64,000 nt of DNA from Haladaptatus halobius (GTDB lineage Archaea > Halobacteriota > Halobacteria > Halobacteriales > Haladaptataceae), in contig NZ_CP085336.1 of NCBI RefSeq assembly GCF_020618475.1, positions 930,001-994,000 on the forward strand. The letters are read 5' to 3'. The notes under the pieces were generated by a model, which was not told the DNA's origin, ran no database searches, and was given only the letters and a program-made list of their open reading frames with translations. This document shows, piece by piece, positions 55,852 through 64,000 of this stretch. A program made the position numbers and the translations under genes. Positions within the stretch are counted from its first letter, which is position 1. Every line of letters begins with the position of its first letter.

Positions 55852-56293
55852 TCAACCGAATGACGCCAAACTGGACTCGGTATACTGTCCTAACTCCTCC
55901 TCAATGTCCGGCTCACGCCACCCAAGCGGCGATAACATACTCGCTGCCGCACGAACCAATACCTCTCGATAAAACCCAATATCATACTCGTCCAGCTCCT
56001 CACTTGCCAACATCACTCGCTCACGCGAGCGCTTTGCACCGTCGACTACCACATACAATATCTTTTGACCGGGCGACCGCTTCTGCTGCGACCATCTCGT
56101 TCGCCGTTCGTGGTTTGCCAGTGGTATTGTTAACGTCAGCACGCGTATACTGTGGCTCGTCATTCGTGCTTGTACAACCACTAAGAACGATTGTTGATCC
56201 ACTACCAATGAAGGACAGAAAGTGCCGCCGGGAAAACTGTTGCGAGCGAACTTTCACCCGTGACTTGCCCCCTGGTACACTGTTAGTCATCAT
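55852..56293 (-). pseudogene. Tat lipoprotein, frameshifted
   Basis: The frame from 56293 contains a twin-arginine signal SRRHFLSFIGSG and a lipobox ending LSGC near residue 40, then TANEMVAAEAVARSK. There the sensible reading moves to another frame: ILYVVVDGAKRSRERVMLAS, EELDEYDIGFYREVLVRAAA and EELGQYTESSLASFG to the stop at 55852. The shift lies at a 4-base A run near 56075. The joined protein of about 146 residues would be a lipid-anchored surface protein of unknown function. Confidence 0.55.
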
Positions 56294-56457
56294 ACTGCGA
56301 ATAGAGGGGCGGCATACATTTCAATATGACTTTTCAACAGTGGACTACTGCGTTTTTCTTTGAGATACCAGACTCAAGAAGAGGAGTAATAATCGATCAA
56401 GACTTTTTCTTGTGTTCTATGCCAACGCTCTTTGTCCCGTCGCACTAGTTTCGTGCC

Positions 56458-57507
56458 ATGCGTTCTACTGAAAGCGATAGCACGACAGAGTCAACCAGCA
56501 CAGATGTCGCTCAACGACCGGGATCACGCAATCGAATTATAGACTGGATACTGGTCGAGGGAAATCGGCTGATCATCACGATCGGTGGCTCTACACTGAT
56601 TTTCGTGCTATTACTCATCCTCTCTCGCTTTGGTGTAATCGCATTCACAAATGAAGATTCAGTCACACGAATGGCGAGTGGAATGATTGCTGGCACCTTC
56701 TCACTAGTTACCCTCGTCGTCTCGGTCAACCAACTCATTCTTTCCCAAGAGTTCTCCCCAGCTGGCGATTTCCGCGATCGTCTGGACGGTGTTAGAGAAT
56801 TCCGTCAAGATATCGAGGAGACGTCTGGTGTACCAGCGGCTCCAGCCGCCCCTTCCCGACTTCTCACATTGCTTGCCACGGCTATTCAACACCGTGCCAA
56901 TGCCCTTGCCACCGCTTTGGACGACCATGATGATGAAGAGTATCAAACACAGGCAGTTCGGTTCGCTAATGGCGTTGCAGCTAGCACAGAGCAGATCGAC
57001 GAGTCACTGGATCAGACCGGAGAAACCGCGTTCGATACGATCTCAACTGCGATCAGGTACGATAATGTCTGGCAGCTCTATGCAGCAAAACATCTCCGCA
57101 ATGGCGCTCCCTCGCTCTCGGACGGAACTATACAGAAGTTCGATGATTTGGTCGAACTACTCCAGTTATTTAGCGTTGCACAGGAGCACTTCAAGACGAT
57201 ATATCTCCAACAAGAGCTCACGCGGTTCTCACAACTGACGATCTACTACGGTATACCAGCAGTGCTTGCTGCGGTGCTTATCACAATTCTCTATGGTGAT
57301 TTCGGTGGTGCAACGATCAATATTCTGTACCTCCCATATGTAACGTCATTCCTTGCAACCCTTGTATTTGTCCCACTTGTCTTACTCGCTGCCTATATCC
57401 TTCGAACAACAACACTAACTCGACGGTCAGCTGCAATCGGGCCAATTCTTCCCGAAAAGGATCCTAGTGAGGGGCCGTTCGAAGTGTCGTACGATAATAC
57501 CGAATGA
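56458..57507 (+). CDS. four-helix membrane protein of unknown function
   Basis: This 349-residue protein has two helices near the N-terminus (about 38-62 and 70-95), a soluble, helical middle of about 160 residues with an Ala/Pro-rich turn (SGVPAAPAAPSRLL), and two more helices at about 260-285 and 290-318. Paired-helix hairpins flanking a cytoplasmic domain are seen in several haloarchaeal families without known function. Its last 81 bases overlap the convergent gene at 57427. Confidence 0.75.
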   Translation: MRSTESDSTTESTSTDVAQRPGSRNRIIDWILVEGNRLIITIGGSTLIFVLLLILSRFGVIAFTNEDSVTRMASGMIAGTFSLVTLVVSVNQLILSQEFSPAGDFRDRLDGVREFRQDIEETSGVPAAPAAPSRLLTLLATAIQHRANALATALDDHDDEEYQTQAVRFANGVAASTEQIDESLDQTGETAFDTISTAIRYDNVWQLYAAKHLRNGAPSLSDGTIQKFDDLVELLQLFSVAQEHFKTIYLQQELTRFSQLTIYYGIPAVLAAVLITILYGDFGGATINILYLPYVTSFLATLVFVPLVLLAAYILRTTTLTRRSAAIGPILPEKDPSEGPFEVSYDNTE

Positions 57508-58227
57508 TCCAGAGAGGACCAGAAGCCACATTTCAGACGGTAGGAACCAACAATATCCAAGATAGAGGGACAACAGATATAGCAGAAAAATTTTCGCGAA
57601 ATGTGGTACGTACTTCTCGTTCACTACTGAATCACATGGTGGTTGCTCGTTTAGGCTATCGGAAGTCACGACCCACTCCGGGTGTGCGTACAAGAACGGC
57701 GGGTATCGTGTGAGTTCGAGATCAAACGCAAGCGTGTCTCCGAGTGTATCCCGGACGACAGTCGGGTAGCACAACTCGAAACAAAAGCTGGTGCGAGGTG
57801 CATTCGTTCGCGTCAATGACGTGGGGAGCGAGAGACACGTCGGAGGGCGGTGTGCGGCTCCCGAATAGGGGAGATACGAATTGGTTCCACCAAAGAAATA
57901 GCCGATGACTTCTCCGCTCTGGGTGAGCCAGACGCGAATCGAGAGGTGGTCATCGAATTCTCCGCCATTAGCTAGATTGCGATTCAATTCCGTCTCCGGG
58001 TTCTGTGCTCCTTCTGTTGTTTTGTGCGTGTGGATCGAGAGACAGAGACACTTCCCAGGAGTCTCACTCCAGTTTGTCAGGCGCTCACAATCCCGATATT
58101 TCTCACCTGGCTCGAACGTAAGCGATCCGGACTCAGGAACGCGAATCACCCCATTCTGGCCGTCAATCCATAAATCGAGTCCAGCCGAGTTTCGTCCATT
58201 AGACGCGTGTGCACTCACTGGATTCAT
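57427..58227 (-). CDS. hypothetical protein with C-terminal membrane helices
   Basis: This 266-residue frame has a soluble N-terminal region of about 200 residues with several cysteines (KCLCLSIHTH, FELCYPTV) and hydrophobic segments near the end (FLLYLLSLYLGYCWFL, WLLVLSGSFGIIV). No family recognised. The 81-base convergent overlap with 56458-57507 means one of the two stops may be wrong; the C-terminus here could end before the overlap in a related strain. Confidence 0.55.
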   Translation of the reverse strand: MNPVSAHASNGRNSAGLDLWIDGQNGVIRVPESGSLTFEPGEKYRDCERLTNWSETPGKCLCLSIHTHKTTEGAQNPETELNRNLANGGEFDDHLSIRVWLTQSGEVIGYFFGGTNSYLPYSGAAHRPPTCLSLPTSLTRTNAPRTSFCFELCYPTVVRDTLGDTLAFDLELTRYPPFLYAHPEWVVTSDSLNEQPPCDSVVNEKYVPHFAKIFLLYLLSLYLGYCWFLPSEMWLLVLSGSFGIIVRHFERPLTRILFGKNWPDCS

Positions 58228-58261
58228 CGCTGTCTCACATCTTCAGAACTCGCTTGATTAA

Positions 58262-58429
58262 GAGCCCTCAGAAAATCGCATCTGTCTCCGGTTACACCAT
58301 CAGCATCTCCTGAAACTTGCGGATCACAATGTGCTTGAGTATGACGCTCGAAATGAGACCGTTCGCTACCGAGGTGGAACACGGCTTGAAGCGATTCTTG
58401 CACTCGCTGCTTCCTACGAGCGTACCTAA
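58262..58429 (+). pseudogene. DUF7344-type HTH C-terminal fragment
   Basis: A frame of 55 codons reads ICLRLHHQHLLKLADHNVLE, YDARNETVRYRGGTRLEA and a stop. It matches the C-terminal half of the DUF7344-like protein at 60462-60788 (LVHQHLPALADHRLIEYDTR). The N-terminal half is missing. Confidence 0.55.
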
Positions 58430-58562
58430 CCGGAATCTTCTATCTGGTTCTGAGGGTGTATCTTTGAGTGATATGTGACGGTGAAGAATGGCTCACATGG
58501 CCTTGGTGAAGTTTGCACCTTCCGTAGGCCGTTTCCGCCCTCAGAATATGGGTTACAGATTT

Positions 58563-58790
58563 CTAGGTCTCGTCGTCTTCCTCCGTAGTCGGGAGTTCTT
58601 CTTCAGTGCCAAAGATGAGAGTAAGTGGGTGGAGTTTTCGTCCTTCGAATGCGTCGAGTGTTTCGTCATCAAGATCTTTGATGAGTGCATTGACGCTTAG
58701 TGCGATCGTATTGGTCTGGTCATACGTTTCAACGCCGACATCCGTCAATTCTAACTCATGTCCATCCTGCAACTTGATCGTCAATTTCAT
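58563..58790 (-). CDS. small acidic hypothetical protein
   Basis: From ATG 58790 this is a 75-residue protein (MKLTIKLQDGHELELTDVGV, then ALSVNALIKDLDDETLDAFE) with a beta-rich N-terminal half and an acidic C-terminus (TEEEL, EEDDET). No family recognised. It lies downstream of the HalOD1 gene in the same direction, with about 98 bases between. Confidence 0.55.
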   Translation of the reverse strand: MKLTIKLQDGHELELTDVGVETYDQTNTIALSVNALIKDLDDETLDAFEGRKLHPLTLIFGTEEELPTTEEDDET

Positions 58791-58888
58791 CGTCAACTGA
58801 AATTTGGCCCTCTATGTAAAAATCAGCACCGCTTTTCAAACTCGCGTTGAACTCACCCGTATTGTTGCTAATAATTTAAATATTATTG

Positions 58889-60172
58889 CTAATTGAGTGA
58901 GAACCACCGCGTTGTATAGCCGGTGTAGCGAAGACTCCATCGTTGCTCAGGGCCGGACGTACCAATGCGAAGTTCGATCACGGCATCAAAGTCTGCTTCA
59001 AGCTCTCGGATCCACGGCGCATTTCGATCACCCGAGAGAAGATAATAGCCAACTGCACCCACGGCGCTCACAGCTTGCTGGATTGGACGCAAAAACGTGG
59101 CAACGTCGATGTTAGCGTCATCAAGAATCGGCCGAAGCGAATCAATGTAGAGCCGGAGATCAGCCACATCAGAATCTTCTGTGTCATGCTCGTATCTTGC
59201 GAGTGCCTGAATCAGTGCTACTCGAAGGTCGGACAGATCCCCTGCAATCTGAGTAATCTGGGTATTTTGGGCCTGTTGCTCTGAAGGATACTCACTCACC
59301 CCCGCCGATCTCACTGGTATTTGACAATCAAGAATTTCACCGGTGCTCGGGGTAGGCTGTCCTGGTGTTGCGTGCTGCTGGAGTGCCGCTGGCGAGCGGT
59401 CAAGTAACGCAAACAGATCGTATTGGGTCGGCTTTGGCTCTCCACTGAGGAATGAGCGTGCAGTGGTGAAGACGTCATCAGGGACGTCTCCAACCACGAG
59501 GACATTCCCACCATCTTGTTTCAGCTGGGCTAGTTCTGACTGCAGTGTGATTGTCCCGTCGCTTGAGACTGTGACAAAATACCCTTGGAATGCGAACGAG
59601 GCATAGCCCCCAGGTCGTGGCGTTCCGTCGACTTTCGGACGGAACAAGTTGGTGAGCGCGTCCGGATTGATGTGATCCGATAGTTGTTCCCGCAATGCAC
59701 GCGGTTCAACCCCGACTTCATCGGCAACAGCCAGGACAACTTCTGTTCCTACATCCTCGGCTGCAGCATACTCATGAGCGACCCCATCTGAGTCAGATAG
59801 TGCTTCAGCAGAGAGCATAGCAGACGAGGCGACACCCGCACCGATCTGAGGAATGACGGGTTGATTCGTGATACTAATTTCACCTGTTTGTTGTACACGG
59901 ACAGCGTGGTCACACCATGAAAACACGATCTCAGCGGGCGAGTGCTGTGCCCATTGAGTATCCCTCGAGAGAGGGTGAAAGACGTCACCGAGTGCGTCTG
60001 GGTCGATGACCCCGTAGAGGGGTGGGATTTCACGTGGATCTTTATCAAGTACAGTTGCCATCGTTTCACTTAGGCGCATACTTAGCGTCTTGTGGCCGTT
60101 CTCGTCGATGGAGGCCTGATGGCACTGATCTGGTTGAAAGAGGTCTTGAAGCTGGTGCTGCTCACTGGTCAT
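58889..60172 (-). CDS. tandem HalOD1 protein with DUF7504-like C-terminus
   Basis: From ATG 60172 this is 427 residues. Two HalOD1 (halobacterial output domain 1) units lie at about 28-105 (REIPPLYGVIDPDALGDVFH) and 140-215 (VLAVADEVGVEPRALREQLS, DHINPDALTNLFRP). A C-terminal RecA/KaiC-like DUF7504 region follows (VLVVGDVPDDVFTTARSFLS, LYIDSLRPILDDANID, RWSLRYTGYTTRWFSL). HalOD1 occurs in haloarchaeal signalling and regulatory proteins. Two HalOD1 units plus the DUF7504-like region in one chain is unusual. It is divergent from a DUF7344-type gene, a family often found with these proteins. No membrane helix. Confidence 0.75.
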   Translation of the reverse strand: MTSEQHQLQDLFQPDQCHQASIDENGHKTLSMRLSETMATVLDKDPREIPPLYGVIDPDALGDVFHPLSRDTQWAQHSPAEIVFSWCDHAVRVQQTGEISITNQPVIPQIGAGVASSAMLSAEALSDSDGVAHEYAAAEDVGTEVVLAVADEVGVEPRALREQLSDHINPDALTNLFRPKVDGTPRPGGYASFAFQGYFVTVSSDGTITLQSELAQLKQDGGNVLVVGDVPDDVFTTARSFLSGEPKPTQYDLFALLDRSPAALQQHATPGQPTPSTGEILDCQIPVRSAGVSEYPSEQQAQNTQITQIAGDLSDLRVALIQALARYEHDTEDSDVADLRLYIDSLRPILDDANIDVATFLRPIQQAVSAVGAVGYYLLSGDRNAPWIRELEADFDAVIELRIGTSGPEQRWSLRYTGYTTRWFSLN

Positions 60173-60461
60173 TGGTGTATTACCTTCCCTTCGAAGCGTA
60201 AAAACTCCGTTGGCACGTGTGTCCCCATACAATGTAGTGAATAGAGAAACGATCGCAGTAGCTACTTTGATCAATTATTCCGAAGAAAGCACTATAAAAT
60301 CAGGTGAGAGCAGAACATGTGGTGTTTTGACCATCTGGTTAGAGAGACTAAGACGATAGCACGACTGTGGATATCCACTGGTGTGGATTTCGGCTGGACG
60401 ATACTCGTGGACACCCATTGGTGATGTTCCAGTGAGATTCGCCACACTGAAGGGAGAAAAA

Positions 60462-60788
60462 ATGACACTTTGTAAGCACACCACGCACGACATCCCGGTC
60501 GACGCGCTCATGAAAGTACTCACAGACCCGTGTCGTCGCACAGTGCTCTCATATCTTCGAACGAAGGACACGGACATTGCTATACTCGACGAGCTAGCTG
60601 GCTACGTTCAGAACAACGTGGAGGCGATCAGGTCGCACTACCAGGCACAGATTGTCCTAGTACATCAGCATCTCCCGGCTCTCGCTGATCACCGCCTCAT
60701 CGAGTACGACACACGGCATCAGACAATTCGGTATCGGGAGAGCACGGTGGGTGAAGCCTTCCTCAAGGTGACCGCCCAGGGTGAGTAA
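60462..60788 (+). CDS. DUF7344-like winged-helix protein
   Basis: From ATG 60462 this is a 108-residue HTH protein (MTLCKHTTHDIPVDALMKVL, DPCRRTVLSYLRTKDTD, LVHQHLPALADHRLIEYDTR). DUF7344 proteins are small predicted DNA-binding regulators in haloarchaea. The open frame begins at 60381 but the added part has no family match. It is divergent from the double HalOD1 gene with about 290 bases between and probably works with it. Confidence 0.75.
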   Translation: MTLCKHTTHDIPVDALMKVLTDPCRRTVLSYLRTKDTDIAILDELAGYVQNNVEAIRSHYQAQIVLVHQHLPALADHRLIEYDTRHQTIRYRESTVGEAFLKVTAQGE

Positions 60789-60956
60789 GACAAACATGAT
60801 GCCTGCGGCGCTCGTTGGCGTGCCACAGGTAGAAACTCGTGTGTAAGGTCAAACCCAAGGATATCGTGGACATGCTCTCTAAAGGGCGCAGTTTCCCATC
60901 CTATACTAACCCATGCGCCCCACTGTTTTATCGACCGCCAACTGCTACTCGCACCT

Positions 60957-61534
60957 ATGAGTGAATCAGACATGACACGGCTGTCAGTCGGCGACCGCGT
61001 GATTGACACCGAAGACGATGATCCAAACGTGGGGGTTGTCATCGCAAAACCATCGGAGCAGACGATAGCCGATTGGGAGTTCCAGACCAGCGAAGGTCCA
61101 ATGACCACAGCGGAGATGAATCCAGAGTATCCAGCGGACACCCATTAGTGGCCGTTGCGTTCGAGACCGATTTGGATGCGGCGTGGGAAGGGTGGAGGGA
61201 TGCCGAACCAAACACCGTATTTGAGGGCGTCCGCGAGCAGAGTGTGCGTCGCTACGGCTTTCCCTAACCCCGGCTTGCACCCACTGACGAGAGTGAAAGC
61301 AAAACGCGAGAAGATGCAGAGTCACTCGAGCAGCAAGCAGAACCACCGGAGCAATTCGCGCCAATTATCGAGCGACTTGAGCAGAATGAGTTTTCCGTAG
61401 CGTACGATACAGACGCACAGGAGCTACAGGTCGAGAAGTTCGGGGTCGAGCATACTATTGATCATGATGGGAACGTCGGAGGCGAAAGCGGAATCAAGAG
61501 CCGGGTTGAGTCGATTGTGAATCGTTTCCTCTAA
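60957..61534 (+). pseudogene. conserved haloarchaeal protein broken by frameshifts
   Basis: The first frame, from ATG 60957, reads LSVGDRVIDTEDDDPNVGVV and MNPEYPADTH. One base missing near 61142 moves it to LVAVAFETDLDAAWEGWRDA and SVRRYGFP, stopping at 61266. A third frame continues DESESKTREDAESLEQQAEP, FAPIIERLEQNEFSVAYDTD and KSRVESIVNRFL to 61534. The breaks are at C-rich runs. Joined, it is about 190 residues; function unknown. Confidence 0.55.
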
Positions 61535-61615
61535 ATGCGGTCGAAGTATGAGGACGGCGAGTACGTCGCGACGGACCGTGTCTGGGAGATGGCGCCTGGC
61601 ATTGACCGTCCGTAA
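61535..61615 (+). other. 26-residue ORF abutting the broken gene
   Basis: ATG 61535 follows the previous stop directly and reads MRSKYEDGEYVATDRVWEMA to a TAA at 61613. It is probably the start of a lost gene or a fragment, not a functional protein. Confidence 0.3.
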
Positions 61616-61685
61616 CTACCCTCGTTCTTTCCATCGATAGAGATAGTATTAATTGAGAATACATCGAAAGAAAGGATTGACAGAC

Positions 61686-62273
61686 ATGTACGACCGCACT
61701 ATCGATTGGGAATCATTTTGGACAAATGATCTCCCATTATTCGATCAAGAACTCATGTATGACCGAGCTCATGAGGCAGCAGACCTTCTCACTGACTTGT
61801 ATGTGCTCCGCGACAGTGACGGCACCGTTCATGCCCACTTCGAGACAGCAGCCGACATCTTCACCGACGCGAGTGCCTACCCGAGCAGGGGCGATCGGAA
61901 CGTGAAGCCGCCGGTGATCCCCGAGTACGAAATGGACGGCGACCTCGATGCGGTGGAATGGAATGTGATCGTCGTCCCGCCGGAGACGCAGACGCCGATG
62001 GATATCCGGTTGTACGAAGGCGAGACACAGACGCCGCTGACGGATCTGGTAGACGATGTATCCGGTTATCAGCCGAAATCGAATGGCGAGAATACCGATG
62101 ACTCAGTCACAGACGGCGTGAGAGACGAGCGTGAGACGGACAGCAGAAACGATGTGAGCACCGAACGAGAGGGAAGCGCAGCGCCGACTGTCGAGAACGT
62201 GAGCAGCGAAAGCGATACGAACACGGATGAGGAGGAGAGTACCGAGTCGGAAAGTGGGTTTGGCGTGCTATGA
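61686..62273 (+). CDS. hypothetical protein with acidic tail
   Basis: From ATG 61686 this is a 195-residue protein. The first 120 residues look globular (MYDRTIDWESFWTNDLPLFD, DLYVLRDSDGTVHAHFE, WNVIVVPPETQTPMD). The C-terminal 75 are low-complexity Asp/Glu/Ser/Thr (ESDTNTDEEESTESE). The frame opens at 61653. No family recognised. It overlaps the end of the convergent HTH pseudogene by six bases. Confidence 0.6.
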   Translation: MYDRTIDWESFWTNDLPLFDQELMYDRAHEAADLLTDLYVLRDSDGTVHAHFETAADIFTDASAYPSRGDRNVKPPVIPEYEMDGDLDAVEWNVIVVPPETQTPMDIRLYEGETQTPLTDLVDDVSGYQPKSNGENTDDSVTDGVRDERETDSRNDVSTEREGSAAPTVENVSSESDTNTDEEESTESESGFGVL

Positions 62274-62765
62274 TAGCTTTGTGTCGGCCTCTACGAGGAT
62301 TTGTCCGACTTGTTCTTGCGTCTTGTCGTCCTGTGCATCGGTGATAACTTCTAAGATGTCGATGATAATCTGCCGCCGCTGGCGGGTTTCTGTTTTGAGG
62401 TCTTCGATCCGATTTTCAAGCATCGTTACTCGTGTGGCGGTCTGCGCGGTTTCTGGCGGCGAGAGCACGTCGTCATGCTCTTCGATAAACGCCACTCCGT
62501 CGTCGGTGAGCTGCCACACGCGAGCACGTGAGCCACCTTGCCCAGTGTACATGCGATCCGGTTGTTGCTCAATGAGATTCCAGCGGGTGAGCAACTTGAG
62601 ATGATGGTCGATACTTCCGGTGGGAACGTCGGCACGTTATCGAAGTGTTGACGTATCCAATGTGCCTTCGTCGGCCCGGTTGAGTGTAGCAAGCATTTTC
62701 CGGCGTTGGTCACCGAGTTTGTCTCGCATTTCATCGGGGGTTGGTGTGGAGTTATCAGAGTTCAT
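62268..62765 (-). pseudogene. winged-helix regulator with in-frame TAA
   Basis: From ATG 62765 one frame of 165 sense codons reads TPDEMRDKLGDQRRKMLATL, TSTLR, a TAA at 62637-62639, then RADVPTGSIDHHLKLLTRWN and LIEQQPDRMY. After this come the wing SRARVWQLTDDGVAFIEE and a coiled coil (NRIEDLKTETRQRRQIII). The stop cuts the HTH between its helices; CAA to TAA is one transition. Without it the protein would be a DNA-binding dimer of the MarR/ArsR-like type. Confidence 0.7.
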
Positions 62766-62869
62766 AGTATACCTGCACCCAGCACTATTGAGGTAGTACG
62801 GCTTCAATATCAGGGCACTATACAGCTATATCGAGAAACCCCGATAGCTGTGCATGAAGCGGTAAACAA

Positions 62870-64000
62870 CACCAAAAATAACGCCAGAGAGGAAATCCAC
62901 AGTTCTATCAGAAACTGGAAAAGAGAGTGCGCGACACAACGCGGGGCGAATACGCCCCCCGAACAAAGTGAAAATCTAGGCGGGCGCCATAGATTGAGTG
63001 GCGAGTGCAACAGCAGCGAGGGGCTCCCAAACCTATCACGAAATTGAGGCTAGATGAAGTGACGTGAACAGGGCACCCCAACAAGCACATCGCAGGCGAG
63101 AAACCGACGAGCGAACAGCCCGTCAGCAGGCAGCTAGCGAGCAGTGGAGACAGTCCACCCTAGAACACGAGGAGAGAAGGGAGTGGAGTAAGTGCGTGGG
63201 ACAGTCAGGCCATGCCGGACCCAGGGGAAAGAAACAGAGAGATGAGAAGGGGGACTGTCCAGCAGCGCGACTAGCGGAGCAAACAACAAGTGCGCCGACC
63301 GAAGACAGGACAACAGTAGAGAGGACGAGTGCGAACCGAGGTGAGGCGGTGAACAGAAACGAGAGCGCTGGCGTCCAGGACAGCACGAAGACCGTAGCAA
63401 CCACGGCAAGCGAGAAGCAGTGTATCACGGCCTGAGCAGCACGGCCAACAATGGGACAGCTGACAACGTGAGTGAAACCACACCAGATTTCCTGAGAACC
63501 ATCACGAGCAGCAAGACCCCGGACACCGAGTGACGAACCACGGAAAGCGTGATGATGCGACCACACCGGATAGTCACCAGGCGTGATGACGCCGGACAGT
63601 CCACCTCTGGCGGAACAGGACCCGAGGACGCAGAACGGCCAGTATGGGGGGTGCCAGTCCATGCACACGAAGAAAGGGGCGCCGACGAGCGACACACCTC
63701 CACTAACAGCGTGATGCAGTGGCCGGGTGCCAACGCCAGCACGCACTGACTGGGTGCCGTGTGACGGCATGATCTGGGTGCCGACCCCGAGCGCACTACT
63801 GGGGTGCCAGTCTGTGCAATACACCACAGTTTCAGTGAGAGCAACATCGACAACCAAGGCTCCAACACGTGGGACTGTCCACGAGCGACAGACTGCCATG
63901 TGCGCCGGCACTACCGCGACAGCACAGGGGGACTGCTAGTAACGAGCTCCGTTGCAGTGGGACCGTCACTAGAGAGCGTGATGGGCACGAGAGACGGTGA
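62870..64000. other. T-depleted region without recognised genes
   Basis: On the + strand T is rare: I count 25 T in the 360 bases 63061-63420 and 124 in the 1,120 bases 62881-64000. Long minus-strand frames here (such as 63123-63911) arise because stop codons on that strand need A. The palindrome GGAC-W-GTCC occurs at 63252, 63594 and 63872, and GGGTGCC at 63649, 63725, 63752, 63776 and 63802. A plus-strand frame at 63064-63435 (123 codons, Arg/Glu/Gln-rich) may be chance. The region runs on past the window. Confidence 0.6.

Noticed and set aside
29431..62765. Recoding or suppression of stop codons as an explanation for the many readable frames with one stop
   Set aside because: TAA, TAG and TGA all occur in such positions, so no single suppressor tRNA or reassignment fits. 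Frameshifts in the same region and intact backbone genes ending in all three stops point to ordinary pseudogene formation.
63123..63911. Long minus-strand ORF of 262 codons and several others at 63134-63868
   Set aside because: The minus strand is A-poor here, so stop codons are rare by composition alone. The predicted proteins are Cys/Trp/Val-rich, overlap in several frames and resemble no haloarchaeal protein.
29431..64000. Provirus as the origin of the accessory part
   Set aside because: No capsid, portal, terminase, packaging ATPase or integrase gene is visible. The gene content is metabolic and regulatory with IS remnants, more like a decaying plasmid-derived island.

Overview
The window comes from a halophilic archaeon of the class Halobacteria. 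Its proteins are strongly acidic, and it carries haloarchaea-typical families: a Bat-like regulator ending in an HTH_10 domain, HalOD1 and DUF7344 proteins, a DUF5786 protein, an A-type heme-copper oxidase with a small partner, and a ComA-like phosphosulfolactate synthase. I cannot resolve the genus. There is one tRNA gene and no rRNA, CRISPR array, integrase or replication initiator.

Positions 1 to about 29,430 look like high-GC chromosomal backbone with densely packed, mostly intact genes. In order: a MacB-type permease; a multi-spanning GT-C-like protein with an FG-GAP repeat protein and a Gfo/Idh oxidoreductase; cytochrome oxidase subunit I with its small membrane partner; a lone succinate dehydrogenase iron-sulfur subunit; an acetolactate-synthase-like enzyme; a purine nucleoside permease-like protein; an aldo/keto reductase; ComA; an MmgE/PrpD protein; the Bat-like regulator; a SpoIIM-family membrane protein; a potassium channel with two RCK regions; a HAD phosphatase; DoxX; and an enolase-superfamily protein. 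Inside this stretch, 14.5-17.5 kb holds small secreted proteins built on a Gln/Asn-rich repeat; the larger one is cut by an in-frame stop codon.

At about 29.4-30.0 kb the tail of a histidine kinase is fused to a truncated BNR-repeat protein. From there on base composition drops and the window becomes an accessory, decaying region. It mixes intact genes (FMN reductase with DUF6069 and HxlR, a cupredoxin-sugar dehydrogenase fusion, an endonuclease/exonuclease/phosphatase protein, a redox gene cluster at 50.3-55.7 kb, a double HalOD1 protein) with many pseudogenes. Those include a transposase, an acyl-CoA ligase, a class V aminotransferase, a TrkA-like protein, an esterase, a PIN toxin, a glutaredoxin-like protein and a lipoprotein. 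The decay has two signatures: single in-frame stop codons, nearly all one transition away from Gln, Arg or Trp, and one-base indels in homopolymer runs. Short winged-helix modules recur at least six times.

The 50.3-54.4 kb cluster combines HxlR regulators, a BASS-family transporter, glutaredoxin-like and Rdx proteins, two small membrane proteins and an FAD monooxygenase. Two inverted repeats of the form TTAG-N6-CTAA lie in front of genes of this cluster and may be shared operators. The last 1.1 kb is strikingly poor in T on the + strand, carries short recurring palindromes and has no convincing gene; it is the least explained part of the window.
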